Source: GCA-2747515 sp964427825 (GTDB lineage: Bacteria; Patescibacteriota; Minisyncoccia; Moranbacterales; GCA-2747515). From it: a stretch of 28,105 nucleotides of DNA. The stretch lies in contig CAYRUU010000010.1 of assembly GCA_964427825.1 (NCBI GenBank), forward strand, positions 1 through 28,105. Reading direction: 5' to 3'. The notes beneath the pieces were generated by a model. The model did no database searches and was not told where the DNA came from. It saw nothing but the letters and a program-made list of their open reading frames with translations. Positions 15,097 to 23,169 of this stretch are shown here, piece after piece; position 1 is the first letter of the stretch, and every line of letters begins with the position of its first letter. Made by a program: the position numbers and the translations under genes.

Positions 15097-16665
15097 TTAA
15101 TGGTGGGATGAGACGATGGTAAATGTGCTGTCAAGTGGCATGGTGATTTCTTCAATGGTGGCATTGGTGCGCTCCGTGAGGGCGTTAATGAGGGTGGTAT
15201 CTGGCGACGGAAAGATAACGATAAACGGTCGTGATGTGTCAATCAGTGACAACAGTTGATCGGGATAAACGCACATAACATCGGCGCGGTTGGCGGTGAG
15301 CATGTGAATGGGGAGGCGATCCATCGGTCCAGTCACGACATAAGCAAAGACGCTGTCGTGTGGGCGCTGCGCAAGGGCGGTACCGATATCGGTGAGATTT
15401 TTATTGAATGCTGCGGCTTGCGCGGGGTTAGTGCCCCACAGTGCAAAGTACGCCACGGCGGTAAACATACCCGTGTAGACAAAGAAGATGAGCATGCCGG
15501 CGATGGCATAGGTATACAAAGTGCGACTGCGGTAGCGTGCGCGCGTGATGACAGTGTCAATGGCAAGCGCTGCAAAGAGGAAAACTGGCGGGATGGTGCC
15601 GATGGAACGCAATGCATGTGGCAGTCCTTCCGTTGTCATGAATGCCGGTGCGAGCAATGCAAAAAACCACGCGATCAAAAACCAGTGGACAACCATGGCG
15701 CGGTTGCGTGTGCCGCGCGCAATGCGCAAATAGAGAAAGCGCACTGCCATAAAGAGCGAGAGCAGGGTGCCGGCGACAAAACACACGCCCACCAGCGGTT
15801 CCAGTTGCGGTAGTGGCGGGTAGTTATGACGCCAGTTTTGGTCGCCCATGACGTTGAATTGTAGTAGGGATGTGGAGACGGTGCGGGCGAGTGTGGTGAC
15901 AACTGATGTGTCGGACGGTGCAAAGACGGAAATGTCCGAAGAGCGGGAGACGAGGTATTCCGGGTGGATGTGAAATGTCCACAAGATGGGCGCTGCGCTG
16001 ATTGCTGCACATGCGATGTAGAGCAGTACGCCGCGCCACTGCGTGCGTACAAAGTGCATCCCATCTTGCATGAGAAACAGGATGATGAGGACGGCAAAGA
16101 GTGCAGGCGCAATACGAAAGGCAATGTACGTGTGGAAACCGAGTCCAAAGACAAAACCGCCCGCCGCAAATGCGAGGAGTGATCGTGTGCGTACACCGCG
16201 TAAAAACAGTGCAAAGGCAAAGGTGAGTACAGGCACCAGCATGTTGGCGCGGAAAGCGATGCGCGAGAACATGATTGCCCAAAAACTGACGGCGGTGAGG
16301 TAGGCGGCGATGAGCGCGAGGCGCGGGCGCGATGGGAAGAGTTCACGTCCGAGAAACCACACACCAATGACGGCAAGCGTGCCCATGAGGATGGCGGGTA
16401 ATTTCAATTGCACGATGCCGACGTCGAAGAGTGTGAAGCTGAGCGCGATCATGTTGAGGAATAGTCCTTCACGACCATTGTTGGCGGGATAGAACCATTG
16501 GAGGTGTCCGTCTGTCATGGCGGTGATGACGTCCGTGGCATTGTTAGCTTCATCGGGATAGATACCGGCGGGAATGGTGGTGATATGGTAACTGCGGAGA
16601 AAAACGGCGAGGAGGATAATACCCAGAAGCAGAAGGAGCGGGTGGAAACGATAGATGGTACGCAT
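15097..16665 (-). CDS. GT39-type membrane glycosyltransferase, 522 aa
   Basis: The product has an N-terminal membrane helix followed by GIYPDEANNATD, where Asp 38 and Glu 39 correspond to the catalytic acidic pair of the GT39/ArnT superfamily. NNGREGLFLNM stands where the HPPL-type loop lies in its neighbour, and about ten further hydrophobic segments follow. The C-terminal 110 residues are soluble. It differs clearly from the downstream 605-aa enzyme, so the two are distant relatives and probably add different sugars or use different acceptors. It is the first gene of the pair, and its start lies 24 bp from the palindrome at 16689-16712, which carries an extended -10 element pointing toward it. 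Confidence 0.82.
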   Translation of the reverse strand: MRTIYRFHPLLLLLGIILLAVFLRSYHITTIPAGIYPDEANNATDVITAMTDGHLQWFYPANNGREGLFLNMIALSFTLFDVGIVQLKLPAILMGTLAVIGVWFLGRELFPSRPRLALIAAYLTAVSFWAIMFSRIAFRANMLVPVLTFAFALFLRGVRTRSLLAFAAGGFVFGLGFHTYIAFRIAPALFAVLIILFLMQDGMHFVRTQWRGVLLYIACAAISAAPILWTFHIHPEYLVSRSSDISVFAPSDTSVVTTLARTVSTSLLQFNVMGDQNWRHNYPPLPQLEPLVGVCFVAGTLLSLFMAVRFLYLRIARGTRNRAMVVHWFLIAWFFALLAPAFMTTEGLPHALRSIGTIPPVFLFAALAIDTVITRARYRSRTLYTYAIAGMLIFFVYTGMFTAVAYFALWGTNPAQAAAFNKNLTDIGTALAQRPHDSVFAYVVTGPMDRLPIHMLTANRADVMCVYPDQLLSLIDTSRPFIVIFPSPDTTLINALTERTNATIEEITMPLDSTFTIVSSHH

Positions 16666-16688
16666 AGTATCGTGTACAATAAAATAAT

Positions 16689-16712
16689 ATGATATACTTT
16701 ATAGTATACCAT
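16689..16712. promoter_or_regulatory. Palindromic bidirectional promoter/operator between GT39 operon and large-protein gene
   Basis: Arms ATGATATACT (16689-16698) and AGTATACCAT (16703-16712) are inverted copies with one mismatch around TTAT. Each arm carries an extended -10 element: TGA-TATACT rightward and TGG-TATACT leftward. The predicted starts are near 16705 (plus) and 16696 (minus), serving genes that start at 16746 and 16665. A further -10-like TATACT for the plus strand is at 16724-16729. No good -35 boxes are present, which fits extended -10 promoters. Confidence 0.55.
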
Positions 16713-16745
16713 AAATATTTTTTTATACTTTACCACTATACATCT

Positions 16746-19442
16746 ATGACAGAACAACAGCCGACAACTCTATCATCGGAAGAAGAACAGCAGAAAACTG
16801 TGGAGACTGTGCAGGGGCGTGATAGGTATGCTGCGGAACACATGAGTAGGGCACAAGAAAATCGCGGTACACTTGTGGGGGGACTGCGAGCGGACGTCGG
16901 TGTGCGAACAGGAGATGCAGAGCGGATTGCGCGTGCGGAAGCGGCGGTGTTACGTGCGGCGGTGGAAGAGCGTAAAAAGGAACGCGAGATTTTGGCGCGA
17001 TTGGAACAGCAGAATACGTCGGCATGGTGTCGGTTGAAGAATGTTTTTCATGAAAGCGCGCATGATACGGAGGCGGGGCAGGAATTGGAGCGACAGAGAG
17101 ACCATTACAGAAATGCGGTCAATCTTGTGCATGCCATACGTGCCGAGCGTATTGTTGATGCGCCGCCAGAGGAGCAAAAAAGAATGCAAGAGGTGATTAC
17201 ACGTGATGTCTTTCTTGAAGCAGATCGTTTGTATAATGCAAAAACAGCCGTCAAGGCACAGCAGCTTGGTGTTGGAAAGTTCATGGCACCTGTGGGACGT
17301 TTTTTCCAGCGAGAGGATGTGCGCGCATTGTGTAAAAAGAATGCAAAGGTTGTCGTTGTGGGCGGCGTCGCTCTGGCGGTGGCAACGGGTGGCGTGATGA
17401 CCATTTTGCGTCAAACGCCAAAATTGGCAATAATGATGGGCGCGAAAGGGCCGCTGGTGATGACGGCGGCAAAAGCAGCCGGCATGATGAGTGTGGCGGG
17501 TGGTGCAGTGGTTGGTGGTGCGGCAGGACGTTTTGTTGCCGATTGGTATGGCAAGAGGCGGCTGCGTCAGGATAAAGAAATAACGCAGGATACCCTGGTG
17601 CAAGGGGATGTTGCGGCATTTCGCGATGTGGATGTGGCGAATGTTATTACGGAGCGTGAGCAATTACGTCGCAAGGCGGACCGCAATAAAAAAATCGCCA
17701 CACTTGCGGGTGCAGCAGCCGGTGGTGCGTTGGGATATGCGGCATCCGGGCATATTTCTCACGATACTCCTGAGCACGCAGGCGATGGTACACAGAATGC
17801 ACAGGGTGGCTCTGGTGAGGCGCAAAAAACTTTGCCGCCACAGCAACAAATGGGTACGGGAGAGCAGTCTGACCATAGTCAAGCGGCGCAGCAAGAAGAG
17901 CCTGTAGAAAAGCAACAACCTCTAGCACAGCAAGCGGAAGCAGGCGAGCAAACTCATCAGGATAAAGCGGAGCAGCAAACATCTCCCGCCGCTGAAGAGG
18001 CGCAGCCTGTGTCTGCTGCAGGAGATGCTGCGGCAGTGGAAGCAGCAGAAAATGTCGCTGCAACCAGGGAGGTGATATTTGACATTAAAAGCGGTAATAC
18101 AATGTGGGGCCGTATCAAAGAGCACCTCTCGGATACATATGGCGACGATTTTAACACGCTGCCACCCCAACAACAAAATAGCGTTATTGATCATTTTGAG
18201 AACCAGCTGCAAGCGCTGGAGGCAAGTGGAAATTACGCTACACTAAAGAGTATGGGCTTTGGTGTGTTGAAACGTGTCGGGCATGAGGATGTGGATTACA
18301 TTCGTCCGGGTGATCGCATTAACATGACGGAGATTTTGGGTAACGATGCCGAGGTGCGTCGTGTCCTTGCGGCGTCCGGCGGGGATCATCGTGCGGCTGT
18401 AGTTGATGTGCCGGACGGATCATCCGCGTCGCAGGCGCCAGTCAGTGCGTCGGAGGCTCCTGTAGCGCAGGCACCGCAAGACGGTGTAGTACCACAGCCG
18501 GAACAAGTATCGGTGTCGCCCGCTGACGATTGGGCGCATGCGCCGCGCAGTATCAGTATTCCCGAGGCGCATACCATGTCGGGTGGGATATCGCAGGAGG
18601 CGTTTGCAGGTATGCTCAGCAACGATGCAGCGTGGCATATTGCACAGACGGAACGGTTGCCTGAAAAAAATGATTTTGACAGATGGCTTTTGGATGTGTC
18701 ACGTATGGAAGGCATGACGCCGCATCAAGGAGAAGCATTGGAGCACTATATTGCACGGTACAACAGTCTTCATGAACAGCATCATAGTGGTGCGGTTGCG
18801 CAAGCGGTGCAAGAATCATCTGCGCCTGATGCAACATATACGGCATTGGCGCAGAAGGAATTTTCTGCGGCGCAACCATCAACATCATCACTGTTCACAA
18901 AAGGTGCGCCATTGGCACAAGCGCAATTTTTCGGTTTTGGTGATGATGCGGTACGGTTTCACGGCTTTCTGGAAAGTACGCGTGTTGCGGATTTTGTTGC
19001 GCAAACACAACACACGATGAGAGCAGGTGTGTGGACAGATCTTGCTATTGAGGAGCGTCGCGGGCGGGCATGGGTGATGTTGGCGCAAGATGTTGTGTCA
19101 CCGCAAGAAAATGAGACAATGAGTCACTATATTAACCGTTTTCTTCATAGCCCCGATGGTCAGATGTTTGAATACAGGCGACTTGCGACGGTGGCGCCTC
19201 GTGATGTGGAAATAATGACACAGCAATTGAATGAAGTGTTGTTTCGCGGACACATGGGTGCGCATGAGTCGCAATTGCTTGCCGGATCCATGTTTGTGGT
19301 GCCACAGGAGGATATTGCAGAGATTGCGCAACAGATCGACATTGAACAGCCGGGCAATGAGCGTGTGGATCGTTTGGTGCAGCGTATCATCGGCAGTGGT
19401 CGTGGACAGTCCGTTGTGGAGTACCTTTCGCGAAAGCAATAA
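16746..19442 (+). CDS. Large membrane protein with LysM-like module, 898 aa, unrecognised family
   Basis: I do not recognise the full protein. Residues 1-200 are charged and helical, probably coiled coil. Residues about 202-222, 235-262 and 317-335 are Ala/Gly-rich hydrophobic segments; the last two look like glycine zippers (AGGAVVGGAAG, AGAAAGGALGYAASG). A Gln/Glu/Pro/Ala-rich linker (about 340-440) leads to a LysM-like module (443-530) that opens with IKSGNTMWGRIKEHL, closes with YIRPGDRINM and has a long insert between. The C-terminal third holds two related units around residues 618-680 and 745-805. The ATG at 16746 is preferred; the frame continues 19 codons upstream through the AT-rich promoter. 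The 921-aa product downstream has the same order of parts. A cell-wall-attached scaffold is an inference. Confidence 0.75.
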   Translation: MTEQQPTTLSSEEEQQKTVETVQGRDRYAAEHMSRAQENRGTLVGGLRADVGVRTGDAERIARAEAAVLRAAVEERKKEREILARLEQQNTSAWCRLKNVFHESAHDTEAGQELERQRDHYRNAVNLVHAIRAERIVDAPPEEQKRMQEVITRDVFLEADRLYNAKTAVKAQQLGVGKFMAPVGRFFQREDVRALCKKNAKVVVVGGVALAVATGGVMTILRQTPKLAIMMGAKGPLVMTAAKAAGMMSVAGGAVVGGAAGRFVADWYGKRRLRQDKEITQDTLVQGDVAAFRDVDVANVITEREQLRRKADRNKKIATLAGAAAGGALGYAASGHISHDTPEHAGDGTQNAQGGSGEAQKTLPPQQQMGTGEQSDHSQAAQQEEPVEKQQPLAQQAEAGEQTHQDKAEQQTSPAAEEAQPVSAAGDAAAVEAAENVAATREVIFDIKSGNTMWGRIKEHLSDTYGDDFNTLPPQQQNSVIDHFENQLQALEASGNYATLKSMGFGVLKRVGHEDVDYIRPGDRINMTEILGNDAEVRRVLAASGGDHRAAVVDVPDGSSASQAPVSASEAPVAQAPQDGVVPQPEQVSVSPADDWAHAPRSISIPEAHTMSGGISQEAFAGMLSNDAAWHIAQTERLPEKNDFDRWLLDVSRMEGMTPHQGEALEHYIARYNSLHEQHHSGAVAQAVQESSAPDATYTALAQKEFSAAQPSTSSLFTKGAPLAQAQFFGFGDDAVRFHGFLESTRVADFVAQTQHTMRAGVWTDLAIEERRGRAWVMLAQDVVSPQENETMSHYINRFLHSPDGQMFEYRRLATVAPRDVEIMTQQLNEVLFRGHMGAHESQLLAGSMFVVPQEDIAEIAQQIDIEQPGNERVDRLVQRIIGSGRGQSVVEYLSRKQ

Positions 19443-19444
19443 TT

Positions 19445-19475
19445 TTGCAAAGACTGTTGTGTGGTGTGGTATAAT
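19445..19475 (+). promoter_or_regulatory. Extended -10 promoter of the 921-aa protein gene
   Basis: TG-G-TATAAT (19467-19475) is a perfect extended -10 element. TTGCAA at 19445-19450 is a possible -35 box with a long 19-bp spacer. The predicted start near 19482 leaves a leader of about 20 nt without a Shine-Dalgarno site. Confidence 0.6.
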
Positions 19476-19501
19476 ACAAAAACAACACTAAAAAAGATTT
19501 T

Positions 19502-22267
19502 ATGATTTTTGATAAGTGGTTCAAATCATCCTATGTGCCGGAAGAGGAAGAAGGTATAGATGATGAGGCATTGCTGGGGCAGGCATGGGACACACATGCC
19601 GATGAACTCTCAAAAAATTTTCATGCCTCTATCTTTGACACGGATAACACCAATGCCGTGGAGGCGTTTTTGCGTGATGCGGAGAATACGGTGTATGCGG
19701 ATTTTCGTTTGTCGCCGAAAGACATGAAGGCTTTTACGACAAAGCTGCGCACACGCCTTCTCAATGAGCGAGTGACGATGCGCGACTACGATGATGTGCT
19801 TGGACAAGAAAAGCTGGACGCATGGGACAAGGCAAAAGGCACTATTACGGATCCCAATACGGATGCGTTTGGACCGTATCCCGCTATGACAACGCCGTAC
19901 GATGCGGCACAGGCGCAAGAAAAAGAAGAGCAGCGCTTGTGTGAACGGAGGGAGAAAAATTTGGAGGCAATGAATGCGGCGTATGACGCTGTGGAAAGAC
20001 GTGTTGCACAAGCACGGGAAAACGGTGTCGTACCTGAAGAAGAAATACAGCCCATTGTGGAATCACCAACCCTGCCTGCGAGCGAATCTCCTCGGGAACG
20101 CGTGCACGATGAAGACGATCGCGCGATTGCGGAGGCGATGGATAAAGTGATGGAAGGTCGCGTTGTGCGCGGTCAGGCGCTATTGGATGCATATCGTGCT
20201 AAATATCATGCTGTCAATGCCGAGCGTATTGCGAACGGGCAACGTGCTTTTGATGCGAAAACAGAAAATCAAACAGAAGATACGCAACGACGTCAATGGT
20301 GGCCAAGGATTTTTTCCAGAAAAGGATTTAAAAAGATTGTTGCCGCGATCACATTTGGCGGGTTTGTGCTATCGCAAGGTGTGGTGGCGCAGGATGCTTA
20401 TGCTGGTAGTAAGGGACGTGGTGCCGTTCCGCATTTTTCGCGGACCATAAAAACCGCTGTCAAAGCAAAGAATGAACATGTGACACACCTCTCACAGACA
20501 GCAAAGACGCCCGTTGCCGCAAAGGACCGGACGATTGAGGCGCGGCGGGACGGTGCGGTGCTTGGTCCCGTGAAAGAGGGCGATACTGTGAGTGAGATGA
20601 TTCGCCAATACTTGGAGAGAAAAGGCTTTTTAGATGGCGTGCCGGATGGGAAAAGTGTTGCGCAAATGGTGGGGCGAGTGGTGCAGTACGAAAAACAACG
20701 TGTTCGCGGGCAGTGGAAGGACGCGGGTATTGTAAGTGGCGATATCGGCATGATTCAGATTGGTGAGAAGATTACACTCAGGACGCTTACCGACGAGGAT
20801 CTGTTGCGACAGTGGCAGGCGGAGTTGCAGGAAGGTGGCGGCTTGGCTACGAGCGTGCAAGCGCAAACGCAAGAATCTACGCGTACGAAGGGGAAGGTGG
20901 TATCAGAGCAGGTACAGCAAGAAATGCACGTACAACAGCCGGAGAACTTTGCCAATGTGGTTGTCCCGCAACCTCTCACTGCGATGCAAGAACCCGCCGA
21001 TACCACGCAGATCCCCGCACAGTCCAAGGATAGCGCCGCGCAGAGTGGTGGTGTGGACGGTATTTTTACGCAGCCGCCCTACAGGACGGGCGAGCAAAGA
21101 CTGACGGTGGAAGGCACGATGGTGGAAAATGATCATGCCGTTCTTGGGAGAAATATCCGTCTTTTCACGGAGCGCATCCTCGGACGGGATGCCGTCTATA
21201 AAAATCCCGTGGCAAATAAGACGATGGGAGAAATTATTGCCGGTAGTACTGACCCGCAGCACACAAAGCAGATCCTTGAAGGTATGAGTGTTGCGACGGG
21301 TGTCCCTTACAATTTGGAAAGGACAAAATGGAATGTGTTTCTTGCGCTGATTTTTCGTGCCAATAAAGCGGAAGAGGCGATCGCCGCCGTATTGCAACAG
21401 CCGGAGCTCGCTGCAGAGCAACCCGCGGTCGCGATACCGCAGGAGCCGTTGACACAGCGTGAGACGTCGTCTCCCGTTGCCGCACATGAGCAACAGCGCG
21501 CAGAGGAAGAGGGCAACAGCGTCAGCCGACACTTTGATCAGCAGTTTCGCGCGCAGTCGTTTATGGAGCGATCGCTAGCGGAGACACAGGCATATCAAGA
21601 CTTTCTTGAATGGGTAGGTGATGCGGCATATCGTGATTTCATCGCGCGCAATCAGGATCGTCCACAAGCGCAATCCGAATGGGAGCAGCAGGTGGAGCGG
21701 TACTACAATTCTTTCGTGAAGAGAGCACAGCAAGAAACTCGCGCACAGCAGCGACAAGCTGTGGAAAATGGTCATGTTGGCAGTGCGGAGCGGCGCGAGA
21801 AGCAGGCAGTGTATATGGCCGCGTTGCAAGAGCAGGTCATGCAACATCCAGGTTTTCCGCAACTTCTGGAAGCCAACAGGCAGTTGCAAAATTTGTTCCA
21901 TAAATACGCATCAACGCTCAAACAGGTAGTGGATCCGAAGGATTTTGCGGAGATGACGGAGGGCAATCCGTACGTGGAGCAATGGGTGGCAAAAGCGCGT
22001 GGACCGTTGACGGATGAAGAACTGCAACAACAGACACTGGCGTCGCTGCAACATATTGGTGCTGTGCAATCGTCGTTTGGTGTGGAGCGTCCGTCAAATA
22101 TTCCGCCGGAGGTACTGAAGTTGCATGATCGCAATATCGCAGAAGGTGCCGTCGGAAAATCTGACGAAAGCGTGGCGCAACTTGGACGGGACATCCAGAT
22201 CACAGTTGCAAAAATCAATGCCATAAATGACGCAATAGAAAAAACTCTTCAACAGCGCATTCAGTAA
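19502..22267 (+). CDS. Large membrane protein with LysM-like module, 921 aa, unrecognised family
   Basis: I do not recognise the full protein. The N-terminal 270 residues are acidic and helical and lack a signal peptide. A basic stretch (SRKGFKK) precedes one hydrophobic segment at about 275-297, ending with an Ala-x-Ala-like VVAQDAYAGS. A LysM-like module follows (357-425), opening with VKEGDTVSEMIRQYL and closing with GMIQIGEKITLRTL. A Gln-rich linker, a compact region (about 520-640) and a long Gln/Glu-rich helical C-terminus, probably coiled coil (about 670-921), follow. It has its own extended -10 promoter, yet lies 59 bp behind the 898-aa gene and shares its architecture. LysM modules bind peptidoglycan; a large wall-spanning structural role is my inference. 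Confidence 0.75.
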   Translation: MIFDKWFKSSYVPEEEEGIDDEALLGQAWDTHADELSKNFHASIFDTDNTNAVEAFLRDAENTVYADFRLSPKDMKAFTTKLRTRLLNERVTMRDYDDVLGQEKLDAWDKAKGTITDPNTDAFGPYPAMTTPYDAAQAQEKEEQRLCERREKNLEAMNAAYDAVERRVAQARENGVVPEEEIQPIVESPTLPASESPRERVHDEDDRAIAEAMDKVMEGRVVRGQALLDAYRAKYHAVNAERIANGQRAFDAKTENQTEDTQRRQWWPRIFSRKGFKKIVAAITFGGFVLSQGVVAQDAYAGSKGRGAVPHFSRTIKTAVKAKNEHVTHLSQTAKTPVAAKDRTIEARRDGAVLGPVKEGDTVSEMIRQYLERKGFLDGVPDGKSVAQMVGRVVQYEKQRVRGQWKDAGIVSGDIGMIQIGEKITLRTLTDEDLLRQWQAELQEGGGLATSVQAQTQESTRTKGKVVSEQVQQEMHVQQPENFANVVVPQPLTAMQEPADTTQIPAQSKDSAAQSGGVDGIFTQPPYRTGEQRLTVEGTMVENDHAVLGRNIRLFTERILGRDAVYKNPVANKTMGEIIAGSTDPQHTKQILEGMSVATGVPYNLERTKWNVFLALIFRANKAEEAIAAVLQQPELAAEQPAVAIPQEPLTQRETSSPVAAHEQQRAEEEGNSVSRHFDQQFRAQSFMERSLAETQAYQDFLEWVGDAAYRDFIARNQDRPQAQSEWEQQVERYYNSFVKRAQQETRAQQRQAVENGHVGSAERREKQAVYMAALQEQVMQHPGFPQLLEANRQLQNLFHKYASTLKQVVDPKDFAEMTEGNPYVEQWVAKARGPLTDEELQQQTLASLQHIGAVQSSFGVERPSNIPPEVLKLHDRNIAEGAVGKSDESVAQLGRDIQITVAKINAINDAIEKTLQQRIQ

Positions 22268-22303
22268 CAGTGACAGTATAAAAAAACATATTTCATCATC
22301 CAA

Positions 22304-22309
22304 TATAAT
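22304..22309 (+). promoter_or_regulatory. -10 element giving a near-leaderless transcript
   Basis: A consensus TATAAT lies 9 bp before the ATG at 22319, so a start point near 22316 would leave at most a few untranslated bases. No convincing -35 box or Shine-Dalgarno site is present. Confidence 0.45.
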
Positions 22310-22318
22310 ACAAACGCT

Positions 22319-22651
22319 ATGACAAATGAACCAACCGCACAACATGAAACCGATGCGCAACCAATCTATACGGTTATTGCGCAAGAGTTCGGGTTTACCG
22401 ACTTGAACGACCAACAGCAAGAGGCATTGGTACTACAAATGACGGAGTCCGTGATCAAGCGCGTCTTGGTGGACGCCTATGCGAAATTGAGTGACGGCGA
22501 TCGCACGCAATTTGAGGATCTCTTGGAGAATATTGACAATGCGGACCCGGCGGACATTGATGCGTTTTTGCGTGACAAATTGACCGACTACGACGGGCTG
22601 ATTGCCGATGCCATTGCTGATTTGAAAAAGAACATCATGGAAGCCGCATAG
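22319..22651 (+). CDS. Small acidic helical protein, DUF5663-like, 110 aa
   Basis: The protein is acidic, soluble and predicted almost fully helical. The stretch FGFTDLNDQQQEALVLQM followed by a long amphipathic helix resembles DUF5663, a family of unknown function that I associate with CPR genomes; this is recognition from memory and not a search result. A disordered, Thr/Gln-rich N-terminus (1-17) precedes the domain. It lies between the 921-aa membrane protein (51 bp upstream) and the 142-aa protein (58 bp downstream), and the TraG-like ATPase follows, so a role as adaptor or chaperone for that machinery is possible but unproven. Confidence 0.72.
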   Translation: MTNEPTAQHETDAQPIYTVIAQEFGFTDLNDQQQEALVLQMTESVIKRVLVDAYAKLSDGDRTQFEDLLENIDNADPADIDAFLRDKLTDYDGLIADAIADLKKNIMEAA

Positions 22652-22709
22652 GACACAGCGACGTGTTGTATGTGCCATGCGGGATATTATTTGCTAATAG
22701 TTAGAGATT

Positions 22710-23138
22710 ATGCCGGATCCCATTTTGGAAGGACGCGTGGAGGAATCCGCGGCGCATATTGATTTGGAGCAGCGATTTGGTGGGGCGCAGCGCGCTGCAC
22801 AAGAAGCGACGCCGCAAGCACCAGAGAAGGAGCCGGTGTCAGAGGTTGCGTCTGCGGAGAAACCCGCAACGTATGACAAAGTGCTCTCTACAGTGCAGCA
22901 ACAATCGGCGCCTGCTGATGATGCGCGCATTACGCAAGATGCACGCGATTTGCAGGCGATGGATCACGAGTCGCAGATCGTGCACTTGATTGACATTGCG
23001 CTGACGGAGGGTGTGGAGCGCGCGGTCAGGATTGCGCAGAAGGCGGACGACTACTACGTGTTGGATCAGCTGCACGATCGTTTACTCACCGACGAATTAC
23101 ACGATGCATTGGTGACGCGCGGTCTTGTGACTACGTAA
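22710..23138 (+). CDS. Conserved-looking hypothetical protein, 142 aa, next to TraG-like ATPase
   Basis: The first 75 residues are Pro/Glu/Ala-rich and probably disordered. The last 65 form a compact helical domain: HESQIVHLIDIALTEGVERA, then VRIAQKADDYYVLDQLHDRL and LHDALVTRGLV. I recall similar domains (an LxxxALxxGVxxAVxxA pattern followed by a D-x-Y-x-LDxLHD element) directly before TraG-like ATPases in CPR genomes, but cannot name a family. There is no signal peptide or membrane segment, so it should act in the cytoplasm. The stop lies 31 bp before the ATPase start, which has a good Shine-Dalgarno site, so the two are very likely co-transcribed and may interact. Confidence 0.75.
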   Translation: MPDPILEGRVEESAAHIDLEQRFGGAQRAAQEATPQAPEKEPVSEVASAEKPATYDKVLSTVQQQSAPADDARITQDARDLQAMDHESQIVHLIDIALTEGVERAVRIAQKADDYYVLDQLHDRLLTDELHDALVTRGLVTT

Positions 23139-23169
23139 GAATACTATTTTTTAAAAGAGAGGAATAACT

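Noticed and set aside
16689..16745. A 19-codon N-terminal extension of the 898-aa protein
   Set aside because: These codons lie within the palindromic promoter and AT-rich leader, and are Tyr/Ile/Phe-rich, unlike the rest; the ATG at 16746 fits the promoter positions.
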